From Puccinia triticina (lineage: Eukaryota; Basidiomycota; Pucciniomycetes; Pucciniales; Pucciniaceae), in assembly GCF_026914185.1 (NCBI RefSeq), contig NC_070565.1, positions 3,162,001-3,226,000 on the forward strand: a DNA stretch of 64,000 nt, written 5' to 3'. Every line of letters begins with the position of its first letter. Position 1 is the first letter of the stretch. A program made the translations under genes and the position numbers. Below, piece after piece: positions 43,471 to 54,213 of the stretch. The notes beneath the pieces were generated by a model. That model did not search any database and was not told the DNA's origin. It worked only from the letters and a program-made list of their open reading frames with translations.

Positions 43471-44487
43471 GGTTGGAAAACAGCTGAATAAGATCAAGGT
43501 ACAGGCGAAGCAGCGCGTAAGCTACTTATTGTTTGAGGAGGAGTCTTGCAGCTGAGGAGGGTCTACTCGAGGGCAGGGGAAAAAGAAAACAAATGGACCC
43601 ACTATGGATAAGGAGGAAGTATGCTGTCGACTCGGAATCCATGGGGGAGGACGAGGAGACATGATGTTTCTACTAAACTAAAGAAGAGAATATTGCAAGT
43701 CGGAATAAGTATGGCGCGAAGAAGGTTGCATGGATGACTTTACCCTTGAAATTCAAAAGAACGGCACAATAGCGAGTGTGACGAAGATATTTGAATCAGA
43801 TCTGGTGGCTTTCGGCACGGCATCGAGCGGCATTTGGCGCCTTCGCAGTCGAGGCTTCACTGGTGTGGTGGAGCCGAGGATCAATGAATTGGTCGGTTTT
43901 ATTTCCATAATTACATATATATCGCCGATTGGAGAAGAGGAGAAGCTGGGCGGCGGCGAATAGTAGGACCGGATCATTCAAAAAAAAAGTCGGATCAAAG
44001 GGTAAGCAGACGGATCGAAAGAGGCAGTGCGGGACCCCGGAGGGCAGAAGGCTTGGGGATCGAGTATCAGTGGTTCGAGCCCCGGAGCGACGCCGCGCTG
44101 CGCCTGCGCACTGTTACCTGGCGCCGAGGCGATGGATTAGACTGATAGGCTAGGACAGAGGCAAGTATATATATATATATAAAATAAATGAATAAAATAA
44201 AAAAAAATAAAAAAAAAAGTAATAATAAAAGAATAAAGAAAAATGTGACGTGTAGGCAGCAATTAGGTTTGTGTGCCGAGGGTTAGGGTGGGTAACATCA
44301 ATAAATTCATGAAGTTAAGTACAGATATAAGAAGGAAAGAATATGCGCTCAAGTGAACTGGTTTAACAGCTGATTAAAACTTTATTTACAGATTATTTAA
44401 GCAGATCAAAAATCAAATTAACTGACCTCATTTTTTTTACAGAATTAAGCAGAAGGGTAGCTAACATTTTTTAGGCTTGCAGGCAAG
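43471..44487. other. Element B spacer, right part, no sense gene seen
   Basis: This would contain the promoter of the antisense gene; no clear TATA box is seen. An AT-rich low-complexity run covers about 44164-44240. Sense ORFs here are short and not convincing. Confidence 0.45.
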
Positions 44488-47400
44488 ATGGAGAGAAGAA
44501 TTAGTGCAGCCAAATACAAAGGTGTGGAAAAAAAAATTAGACCGGTGAATCAGCCAATGCCACAAGACCTGAATTCCCCACTTGGACGACCTGCTTTATC
44601 AAGAGACCCCTACAAAACACCTCTCACTCCATTTCCACCGGTATTTAGAGAGACAGCAAGAATTACGGCGAAAAGACTTGAATCCGTCAACTTTGGACCC
44701 CCGGGATGGCTTCAAGATGAGGAATTGCAACTACTAAAACATGTCATCGTAATACGGGAAAGAGCAATAGCATTTAAAGAAGAAGAAAGAGGGATACTCA
44801 AGCATGAATATGGGCAGCCCTATAAGATTCCGGTCATTCCTCACGAACCCTGGCAGCAACGGCCCATTCCTATCCCAAAAGCAATTATAGGAGATTTTAT
44901 TGAGTTAGTAAGGCAAAGAATTCGGACGGGGCTCTATGAACAATCGACGTCAAGTTACTCTAGCCCAGTTTTCTGTGTTACTAAATCAAACGGGAAGCTA
45001 AGAATAGTGCATGATTTACAGAAGCTCAATAAGGTTACAATTAAGGACGCTGGATTACCACCAAAGATTGAAGAATTTGTTGAGTCATTTGCTGGGAGAG
45101 CATGTTATGGATTGGGAGATATTATGGGAGGGTATGACGAACGGGAATTGGACCCAGCTTCAAGGCCTCTAACTACATTTGAAACACCTTTAGGACGGCT
45201 TCAGCTTACCCGGTTACCACAGGGAGCAACCAATTCAGTAGCAGTTTATCAAGCACAAATGACATGGATTTTGCAACCAGAACTTCCAGAAAACGTGGGC
45301 ATATTTATTGATGATGGAGGAATCAAAGGACCTCGAACGGATTACGGTGGGGCCCCATTGACGGAAAATCCTAAAATACGAAAGTTCATCTGGGAATATG
45401 CAATCACTCTAGAGCGTATTCTATTTCGAATAGAAGAGGCCGGCTTGACAATCTCAGGGGAAAAATTTGCTTGTTGTGTGCCAGCATTGGATATAGTAGG
45501 ACATGTAGTTTCAAATCAAGGTAGGACCATTTCAGCCAAGAAAATTAACAAGGTACAGAGTTGGCCACCTCTAAGGAGCAAAAAGGACGTGCGCAGCTTC
45601 CTGGGGCTTTGCGTCTATGTCAGAATGTTCATTAAGGATTTCTCAACAATTGCAGCACCTTTACGGCGGTTGACAAGATTAGATGTGGAATTCAGGTGGG
45701 ACGAAGCATGTGAAACGGCATTTCAGGATCTAAAAAGAATTGTGGGGGAAGAAATTGTGTTAATAAAACTTGACTATGGTAGTGCGGCAGGAAAAATCAT
45801 ATTGGCAGTAGACTCAAGTTTTATTGCTGCAGGAGCTGTACTTATGCAAGAAGATAAGGAAGGCTTGGCTAGACCAGTATCTTACGAGTCAGTAGGGTTC
45901 ACACGCACAGAGGCTGACTATGCGCAATCCAAGCTGGAACTGTGCGGAGTGGCAAAAATCCTGAAGAAACTTCAAACAACACTTTGGGGACAACATTTTG
46001 AATTACAAGTGGACGCCAAAGCACTAATCCAGATGATAAATTCTCCTAGTCTACCGGATGCACCCATGACACGGTGGGTGGCGTTTATTCAATTATTCTC
46101 ATTCGATCTTCAACACAAACCAGGCAAAACATTCACCATGCCTGACGGTCTATCAAGGCGTGAAGTAGACAAGGATGAAGTTCTAAAGGAGTTCAATGAC
46201 GAAGAAAACTGGGTAAAACCTCATCCAGGGTTTGGAACAAAGGTTGTTGGGGCTGCAAAAAATACGAATGAGGAGATTGAAAACATATTGACAGGATTCT
46301 GGCAACGCATGAAGGAATATCTGGGGACCTTGAAGAGACCAGCGGGATCTTCTGACATGGAATTTCAGAAACTTAAGAGGCGTTCGCCCAACTATTTTGT
46401 TGAGAATGGACAACTAAAGAAACGAAACAACCCCTATAGTCAACTGATCGTCACTGACCCAAAGGTACAGGAAAAGATAATGAAGGCGCTACATGAGGAT
46501 TTAGGGCACCAAGGAATGGGCGAAACATACAGGCGGATTAGACTAAGGTATTGGTGGGAAGGAATGAAGAAAAGCATCAGGCGATGGGTTCAATCCTGTG
46601 AAAGCTGCCAGAGGCGGAGTTGAATACTTCAAAAGGAGACGGGAAAGGCAACATGTACAACTACTCTTTTTGAACGGGTCAGTATGGACGCGGTGCACAT
46701 CAAGGCTGGGAAGTGGAAATATTTAGTTGTGGCTAGGGATGATTTTTCGGGATGGGCAGAAACAGTAGGATTGACAAGTCTAAAGTCAAGCAAGATTGCC
46801 GAATGGTTTACAACAGAATGGATATATCGATACGGGGTTCCAAAGGAGGTAACTGTAGATGGGGGGGCGGAATTCAAAAAGGAGCTGCAGTCAGCAATGA
46901 AGAAAGTTGGCACCAAACTCAGAACCATCACGCCATACTATCCGGAAGCGCAAGGAATGGTAGAAAGAGGACATAAGGAAATAAAAGATGCTTTGACAAA
47001 GATGTGTGGGGAGGACGGGCGTAAGTGGAAGGATTTCTTGCCATTAGTGACTTTTGCAGATCGGATATCAACTAAACGTACCACTGGGTACTCACCTTAT
47101 GAGTTACAATTTGGGCAGGTAGCAATTTTACCTATTGATCGTGAATTAGGAAGCTTTCTTACAGTGGATTGGGACAGGGTCCGGACAACAGCAGAGCTTC
47201 TCGAAGCACGCGCGGAACAGCTGGAAGCAAGGGAGGATAAAATAGAGGAAGCCTACAACAAGATGAAGAAATCACGGGAAGTTTCCGTGGGATATTGGGA
47301 TAAACAATTGGCACATCGACTAAGGGAACCACTAAGTTCAGGAGATTTGGTTCTTGTTTATAATAAGGCCCTGGAAACACAATGGGGAAAGTTGTTTGCA

Positions 47401-47613
47401 AGTAAGTGGCATGGGCCATATAAGGTGGTTAGACAGATACACGAAGGACCATACGTTTTGTCAGAATTGGATGGAACAATACTGACTTGGAGATATGCAG
47501 CAAGTCACATCAAGAGGTTTTATCCAAGGGGTAAAAGCTTGGAAAAGGGCGAAGAATATCAGGATACAGAAGAAGAGGAGGAGATTAGCGATACAGAAGA
47601 ACAGGAGGACTAG
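44488..47613 (+). pseudogene. Element B pol: RT, RNase H, integrase, with a single in-frame TGA
   Basis: ATG 44488 opens a frame of about 1,042 codons broken only by TGA at 46621-46623. Features are: conserved N-terminal RPVNQPMP; RT with GLGDIMGGYDERE and active site IFIDDGGIKG (~45302); RNase H with LAVDSSFIAAGAVLMQ (~45804); linker PDGLSRRE; integrase zinc finger HEDLGHQG ... CESCQRR (~46495-46617). The TGA comes next. The catalytic core has MDAVHIKAGKW (46684), TVDGGAEF (~46854) and GMVERGHKEIKD (~46955), followed by the C-terminal GPYKVV module (~47413). The frame is the same on both sides of the TGA. Element E has a sense codon in this region, so nonsense mutation is more likely than programmed readthrough. 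The protein ends in an acidic tail. Confidence 0.94.
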
Positions 47614-47700
47614 TCTTTCTTCAAATTTTTCAAAGTTTAGCACTACAAGGAAGGAGATTTTTTTTGGCATTGCCACAGTAATGCTGTGGACAGCATTAAG

Positions 47701-47711
47701 TTGGGGGGGGA
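47701..47711 (+). promoter_or_regulatory. Polypurine tract of element B
   Basis: TTGGGGGGGGA lies directly before the 3' LTR start at 47712, the expected place for plus-strand DNA priming. Confidence 0.8.
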
Positions 47712-49198
47712 TGTGGTGTTCTGTGCCTGTGTCAATGCCAAAAAGGATACAACAGAGGGTGGAGACAGTACAGTCATCATACAAGAGGAGGAGATATTAT
47801 CACATCAACAGTCAAGGCACATACGAACCAAAGAAGGATTTGTAGTAAGGAATAGTCTCAACCAGGAACGGAAGGAAGGAGCGCAAAGGAAGAAGGAAGG
47901 GAGGAAGGAACAGGAGGAAGAGGAGGAGAGGCCAAGACCCCCAGAATCCAGAATGGTCACGGATAGTGGCAATCTATACATCTGCTTGCTCAAGGAAGAT
48001 TCTATCAGGAGGCTGTGTTTGTTTTGGAGGTGGAGTTAGAAGGTATCTAACACAGGCTGCACAGCATCTTTGGCTGGAGTCTTTGTATTTGTTTGCTCAG
48101 GGAAGATTCTATCAGGAGGCTGTGTTGTTTGGAGGTGGAGTTAGAAGGTATCTAACACAGGCTGAACAGCATCTTTGGCTGGAGTCTTTGTATTTGTTTT
48201 TTCAGGGAAGATTCTATCAGGAGGCTGTGTTGTTTGGAGGTGGAGTTAGAAGGTATCTATTAGGAGGCTGTGTTGTTTGGAGGTGGATTTAGAAGGTATC
48301 TATCAGGAGGCTGCGTTGTTTGGAGGTGGAGATAGGGTGTATCTGGTCCAGCCTTCACAGGAATCTACTGCTGAAGGCTGTGTATTTGTTTGTTAGTTTG
48401 TATATCATAGATGTTTGGCTGTAGATTTAAAGTGTATCTAGCACAGCAAAGCTGTGTTGTTTGTATTTGTGGCTGTGTAGAAAGGCTGTGTAGGTGAGAA
48501 CCCCTGCAGCAGAAATCCCTCACAAGGAGCTTTCTGCAGCAGAAATCCCTCATCCTCCAGCATAAAAGGAGGGCCTCTCCCCACTATAATTTTCTTTTTT
48601 CCCCATCAGCCTACAGAGGTTTGGTCACAAGTGGTTAGTTAGTTTAGTTAGGATCAGCCTAGAGAGGTTGGTCACTGTGGTTAGTTTCTAGTTTGTAGCA
48701 GCCTAGGAAGGTCTGTTTATTGTGGTTATTAGTAGTGGATTAGTGTAGAGAACTTTAGTGTGTGTTAAGAACAGTAGTAGAACCAACAACCAACCAACCA
48801 ACAACCAACATCCAACCCATATATATATATATTTACTTTGTAGCAGATTATTACAACAACATAGTGTCAGCAATTTAACATCACAAATTTTACAACATAA
48901 ATCAAACTTTATCTCACCCACCACGTTAAACCAAGTTACAAAAGATTCACCACAACTATTGATGCAAGTGATCTAGGTCAGATAGAGATTACTATACAAA
49001 AGTAAGAGCTATCTTTGGAATCAGCCACACCATTTAAATATTGATTACAAGACTCTTGGTTATTTGCATAGTACCATCAGAGGGGCAGGTCTTTCAAACC
49101 ACCCGTAAGTTGTAATAGGCTTTCATCTTATTCACAACTTATCTCCCCCTCAACGGAACTTCGATTACCACTCATCCATTCCCTTTGGAGTCCTTACA
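47712..49198 (+). repeat. 3' LTR of element B
   Basis: 1487 bp, almost identical to 36832-38318. The differences seen are at 47785, 48200, near 49066, and one C/T near the end. Confidence 0.97.
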
Positions 49199-50145
49199 AC
49201 GGTCTACCTGACAAAATTGTTTTGGATCGGGGAGCGACATCTGTCAGCGACTTCTGGAAGGCTTTAATGAAAGCGTTGAGTATTCAATCAGCTCCTTCTA
49301 CTGCTTATCATCCTCAGACGGATGGTCAAACAGAACGTATGAATCAGATATTAGAAGATTATTCACGCCATTTTTGCTCCTATTATCAGGACAATTGGGA
49401 TAAGGTACTAGACATGGCTGGATTTTCAATTAACAATTTAGATTTGACAAGTTTAGGTGTTTCTCCTTTTTTCTTTTCATATGGTCATCATCCAAAGTTT
49501 AACGTCATGACGGAATTGGTGGGACGGAAGAATTGAGATGAGTTTATTTTGGATTTGCAGTTGACTCAGGAAAAAGCTATGGAATGTTTGGTTTTGGCTC
49601 GGAAGAGGCAAGCTTTATATTACAATGAAAAGCGTAACCCGGCGCCAGTTTACGTCAAAGGCGAGTGGGTGTTGTTGCTTAGGAAGTTTATTCAATCACG
49701 GAGTTTGAACTCAAAGCTTGATTATAGGTATATTGGTCCCTTTAAAGTGAAGAAGATGGTGGGTACCAATGCGGTGGAGCTAGATATTGCAAGGGATTAT
49801 CCAAAATTACATCCTGTTTTTAATTTTTCTTTGATAGTAAGATATGTAGGTCCTAACACCTTGGTTGAGCGTGGTGAGATTGGAGGAATCAAGGATAAGA
49901 ACTACAGTGACAGTGAAATCGTTGATTGGGGTCTTTTAAAGTCTATTTTGGATTTTTGTTTGGTAGGAAAAGGTAAGTATGAATTTTTGCTGTCTTGGAA
50001 AGGTTCGACAGTGGCAAATGACACGTGGGTCGCAGAAAGTCACATTCCGGATAGTGTGAAAGCCCATTTGGAAACTTTTAAATTCCTTCATCATAAGGTT
50101 TTTGGAGTAGTCAAGGGCGTTAAGAAGAGTAAGTTGAAGGTTTGA
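49199..50145 (+). pseudogene. Element C pol part 3: integrase core end and chromodomain, one stop
   Basis: It continues the integrase from 36831 with LPDKIVLDRGATSV (second catalytic Asp) and HPQTDGQTERMNQILEDY (catalytic Glu). TGA at 49534-49536 interrupts the frame, but translation continues in the same phase (DEFILDLQLTQEKAME). A GPF-type module (YIGPFKVKKM) and HPVFNFSLIVRYVG follow. The C-terminal chromodomain is at about 49935-50085 (ILDFCLVGKGKYEFLLSWKG ... NDTWVAESHI). Chromodomains of chromoviruses bind modified histones and direct integration. Confidence 0.92.
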
Positions 50146-50199
50146 TTTGATAAATGGAAAAAAGCCTTGGAGGCTTTGGGGTACAAGGTAAGTCCTATT

Positions 50200-50610
50200 T
50201 GTGATGTTTTTGTGTTATTAGTTAATTATCCGGTAACATTATGTACATAACGGATTTATCTTTATTAAGTTCGTTGAGAATATTAATTGAATGGTCTTTA
50301 ATTAGACTTAACAGATTATTCTCCAGTTGTAATGCAAATGAAGTTTCTCTCCGGCATTGTTTATCATTTGGGTCTTCATCCTCTTTGTTCCCTTTCTCTT
50401 TCTTCTTCATTGCAATATCTTTGTTTTTATTTCCTTTCATTATCATAGAGAATACAAACTATAAATCCAAATCACATTTAAATCACGTCAAGTATCTATT
50501 CTTCTTTGGAAGTTAGATTTCCCCTAATACATCCAAAAAGCTAGACAATAAACTCTCTTGAGTTTATTCATAGTCATTCAAGAAGTAGGAGTATTAGGCG
50601 GGTCCTCACA
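50200..50610 (+). repeat. 3' LTR of element C
   Basis: 411 bp, starts TGTGATGTTT and ends GGGTCCTCACA, followed by the AAGGG duplication. No obvious polypurine tract is seen before it. Confidence 0.95.
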
Positions 50611-50615
50611 AAGGG

Positions 50616-51510
50616 GCTGTTGCAAAGGTGTTGAAACTCGCCACGATATGCCCAGAAGAAGTGCCTGTTATTTATTGTGTTTTGAATTATGCTTGGATCT
50701 TTCCTCAAATTTTCTGGTTTTGTTATGTAGTAACTTTATTTTAAACTTCACACCAAACTGTAAAAGCCAGACCCAACTTTAAACAAAACCTTGAAATTGA
50801 CTTCCGCCCAGGATGTCTTTGTGTCACGACCCAGCACTCGGTCGGCCTCTCCCTGCCCGGCCCATACTGGCAGAGGGCAACGGCCGATGGTCATGGCCTG
50901 TGGTGGGTGGGGTAAAGAAGCTGCTCTGGTTCTGAAAATGAACTCGGTATTTCTCTAACCCAACTCCTTCACCCCCTACTGGAGGAAATTGGCTCCGGGG
51001 GTGGATTTAGCCTTGGGCCTCATCTGACATCTGTCAAGATGCCCCATGTGGAAAGGATATCAAAAATATGGAGTTGACCTCGGTCAACAAAACCAGAAAA
51101 TTTGAGAAATCATCCAAGCTTTATTCAAAACACAATATGTACATCTGTGAAAACTGAACCTCACTTGTGTCACGAGATGAAACCTAGATCATTCAGGATT
51201 GTCCCACTGGATCACGGCTTCATTGGCAAACGGCCTCCGCAACAACTCCATGCTTGTTCTCGAGCAATCTGGTCCCACTTGCTTCATACCTGACATCGAC
51301 AAAAGAAAATGAATGAAAGATCTCTTCTTGGACTGCAGTTTGTAGAGCTGCATTGAATGGTGGGCAGTGGGAGGATTGGTGGACTTCCAGCGGCGATCTG
51401 GGAGCTTCCCCAAAGCAATCAAGAGTCCCCAAGCGCATATTTACGTGCCAAAATCTGGACTTTTGGGTTGATATTAGCTTCTGTGAGGGTCCCAGAAACA
51501 AGGGCTCATG
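50616..51510. other. Flank of element C with repeated gene fragments, no intact gene
   Basis: A segment at about 51040-51140 is a diverged copy of 17175-17290. The segment 51153-51260 is repeated at 53160-53267. On the minus strand the latter reads as a short peptide (ELLRRPFANEAVIQWDNPE), so it may derive from a duplicated gene or transposon end. No complete ORF is supported. Confidence 0.5.
51153..51260. repeat. ~107-bp dispersed repeat, copy 1
   Basis: Begins TGAACCTCACTTGTGTCAC. It matches 53160-53267 with a few substitutions and a one-base indel. Confidence 0.8.
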
Positions 51511-51977
51511 CAACGGTGGGCCAGCTACGCTAACTGTAGCGTTAGCGTGGCGTAGCGTAGCGGAATTCCGTCAAATTTTAGCGTAGCGTTAGCGGAATTG
51601 CGCCTTTCTGCGCTAACGCTACGCGCAAAGGGTGCGCAGCTAATTTAGCTGTTAGCGTAGCATTAGCGCAGATGCGCGCAATTGCGCTAACGCTACACAC
51701 GCAGGGCGCAAAAGAGCGCGCGCTACAGAGCGCCAAAGTGCTTTTAGCTGAAAAAAAGGCCTTTTTTTCCGCTAAAAGCGCTGTAGCGCAGCGTAGTGAC
51801 TGTAGCGGCGCGCTAACACTAACAAACAATTGGAGCGCTGTTAGCGCCGCTGAAACGTAGCGCAGCGTAGCGGCGCTAACAGCGCGCTAACGCTACTCAA
51901 AATGGGCGGGCGCTTTTTGCCGCTACGCTAACGCTAAGTGGCCCTGTAGCGTAGTGTAGCGTAGCGGCCCACTGTTG
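51511..51977. mobile_element. CAACGGTG-type inverted-repeat element, copy 3
   Basis: 467 bp with ends CAACGGTGGGCC and CAACAGTGGGCC (inverted). An exact 7-bp duplication, GCTCATG, flanks it (51504-51510 and 51978-51984). The interior is packed with TAGCG, CGCTA and GCGCTAAC words on both strands. No ORF. Confidence 0.92.
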
Positions 51978-52033
51978 GCTCATGATGTGTGATTTCCCAA
52001 ACATCCTAGATGAGGAGTATGGTGAAGAAGATT

Positions 52034-52984
52034 TGTCAGCCACAGAGTACATGTCACAGTATCTTACACGTACCAAGTACCTGCAATTGTTCACATTACA
52101 TATAGTACATTCGTTTTTACACCTTTATTACATATGTATATCATTAGATACAAGCTTAAGAATGTACTCCTGTTATACATTACATTAAAGATAACCATAG
52201 TTAAATACAGTTACCATAATGTACTGTTGTTATGAGAGTTAAGTTACGTGCAACAGAAGATTACAATACATTGTAATATTACTATACACGTGAAATACCC
52301 CAAGACAGGTATCACTCATTTATCCCCTGTTACGCCTCAGTCCCCATTTACATAATATATTGGTTATGATATAAATACATAAACAATACATGATGTAATC
52401 CAATTCAAAGAGCACTGAATGGAATCACTGATTGGTTATGATCAGCTAGTGAGCACAGCTACTGATCTAGGATCAGTACTGATCATCACACTGCCCTGAT
52501 CATTTCCAATGTTGATCTTCATGAGGATCTGCTTCCATTGAGCGCTTCCAGTTCCCCCCTGGTCCTGAAGCGCCTCCAAGCGCCTCATGTTCCCTCCTGC
52601 TCTTTTCCCCTCTATATAAACACGCCCCCCAGGACTGTTTATCCCTCAGAATATTATTATAGCAAGGTTTAACACATACATAGTTAAACAGTGCCTTCAT
52701 TCTCAACCATCATTCAATTCAGGAATAACATCAACTCTTGATTACCCTTACCTTTCTGTAGGTAAAACCACGAACCCAAGTTGAGTTATTCCTTGGATGC
52801 CTATTAACACCCTGTGTTGATCTGGATGCGCCTTAATTGAGCAAGCCTCTCAGTCAAGATTACTGATAGAGTGAAACCTTTTACAGGTCTTACCACGAAC
52901 CCATTGGCCCATCCTTGGCATCTTACACCATCATCTTGATAGTAACAACCCTCTCAGACACGGTTAGTTACATACAGGCCGACA
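52034..52984 (+). mobile_element. Solo LTR, family H copy 1
   Basis: 951 bp starting TGTCAGCCACAG and ending CAGGCCGACA with a perfect 5-bp duplication, AGATT (52029-52033 and 52985-52989). It is closely similar to 57169-58120. A TATATAAA box at 52613-52620 supports plus orientation. Removing it restores a short open peptide in the flank (MMCDFPNILDEEYGEED then YWYEQLGKRKIGVH), from an unrecognised gene fragment. Confidence 0.93.
52613..52620 (+). promoter_or_regulatory. TATA box of the family-H LTR
   Basis: TATATAAA in a C-rich context, conserved at 57748-57755 in copy 2. Confidence 0.6.
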
Positions 52985-53734
52985 AGATTACTGGTATGAA
53001 CAGCTGGGCAAGAGAAAGATTGGGGTACATGTAAGCTTGGAGGGCATGCTAAGCTACTAAAATCCTGATTATTTATCATTTTGTTAAAAAAAAATGAGTT
53101 CTGGCCTGTGTTACTTCTGCTACTGGTAACATAACACTTTATCTGTTATTTAATTGGATGAATGAACCTCACTTGTGTCACAAGATGAAACCTAGATCAT
53201 TCACGATTGTCCCACTAGATCACGGCTTCATTGCAAACGGTCTCCGCAACAGCTCCACGCTTGTTGTCACTTGCTCACCCTTCTTTCCACCGCTTCATTT
53301 CCTATCCTTGACTCCCACAGCCCTTTCGACATTGTCCAACTCTACCTTCCAAATGTTAATCTTCTTGGTACATTACTCATTGGTCATCTTTGTCCAATTA
53401 TCATCTTCATCCGTCATGAGATACTGAATCCACTTTTCTTCTTGGTGTTCAATTTTATTCTCTTTTCAATCTGACTAATCCATTTCCTCAGTCCTTTGTT
53501 CTGTTTGTTGTCCTGTCCTATCCTTTCATTTTAACTAAATCACAATTGGGTATGCTCAAACTTATGTTCTCATTTCTTTATCATGGTTTTGTTTTCTAAC
53601 TTTTCTATCCTTGGTTCTGGTCTTATTCTTTTAAGAAATAAACTCTAGCTTCTTTAAAATGAAAGTTTTGTTGTCTTGCCAAGTGATTGAAGGTGTTCAC
53701 GCGCCAAAGGGTCTTCCTATTTTGAACACAGAAG
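52985..53734. other. Intergenic, holds second copy of the 107-bp repeat
   Basis: 53160-53267 repeats 51153-51260. The rest is T-rich with no supported gene. Confidence 0.5.
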
Positions 53735-54206
53735 CAACGGTGGGTCAGCTACGCTAACCATAGCTGTTAGCGTAGCACAGCGCAGCAAAAATGCACTACC
53801 TTTTAGCTTAGCGTTAGCGCAATTGTGCACATCTGCTCTAACGCTACGCGCACAGGGCACAAAGCTATTTTAGCTTTTAGCGTACTGTTAGCGCAGATGC
53901 GCGCGATTGCGCTAACAATAAGCATGCAGGGCGCAAAAGAGCGCGCGCTACGCTGCGCTACAGCACTTTTTGCCGCAAAAAAGGCCTTGTTTCTGCTAAA
54001 ATTGCCTTAGCGCAAAGTAGCGGCTGTAGAGGAGCGCTCACGCTAAACAAAAATTGGTGTGCTGTTAGCGCCGCTGAAAATCATTGCAGCGTAGAGGCGC
54101 TAACAGCGCAATAAAGCTATTCAAAAAAGGCCTGCGCTTTTTGCCGCTAATCTATGCTAAACTTTAAGGCTAAAATATTGTAGTTTAGCATAGCAGCCCA
54201 CTGTTG
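53735..54206. mobile_element. CAACGGTG-type inverted-repeat element, copy 4
   Basis: 472 bp with ends CAACGGTGGGTC and CAACAGTGGGCT (inverted). An exact 7-bp duplication, ACAGAAG, flanks it (53728-53734 and 54207-54213). The interior resembles copy 3 but is more diverged. No ORF. Confidence 0.92.
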
Positions 54207-54213
54207 ACAGAAG

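Larger units (their letters stand above)
36832..49198 (+). mobile_element. Gypsy retrotransposon B, recent full-length copy with antisense gene
   Basis: 12.37 kb with two 1487-bp LTRs. Compared by eye they differ at about four positions, so the insertion is young. The flanking duplication is ACGG (36828-36831 and 49199-49202), or ACGGT if the LTR is taken to start one base later; excision restores C's integrase frame (LHGLPDKIVLDRG). Contents in order: primer-binding site, gag-protease ORF, a 2.3-kb spacer with an antisense spliced ORF, a pol ORF with one TGA, and a G-rich polypurine tract. Relatedness to element E is clear in protease and pol. Confidence 0.96.
24716..50610 (+). mobile_element. 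Chromodomain Gypsy retrotransposon C, complete but split by four direct or nested insertions
   Basis: Two 411-bp LTRs (24716-25126 and 50200-50610, about 98% alike by eye) are flanked by a perfect 5-bp duplication, AAGGG (24711-24715 and 50611-50615). The coding region is interrupted by Copia D (26781-32994, with solo LTR I inside), a family-A solo LTR (35316-36281) and Gypsy B (36832-49198). Removing them leaves an element of roughly 6.3 kb with gag, protease, RT, RNase H, integrase and a C-terminal chromodomain in one frame, apart from stops and one probable indel. Chromoviruses use this domain to choose heterochromatin targets. Confidence 0.95.

Noticed and set aside
44040..44110. tRNA gene suggested by a GGTTCGAGCCCC box
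   Set aside because: The B-box is perfect but no A-box, acceptor pairing or anticodon arm can be formed.
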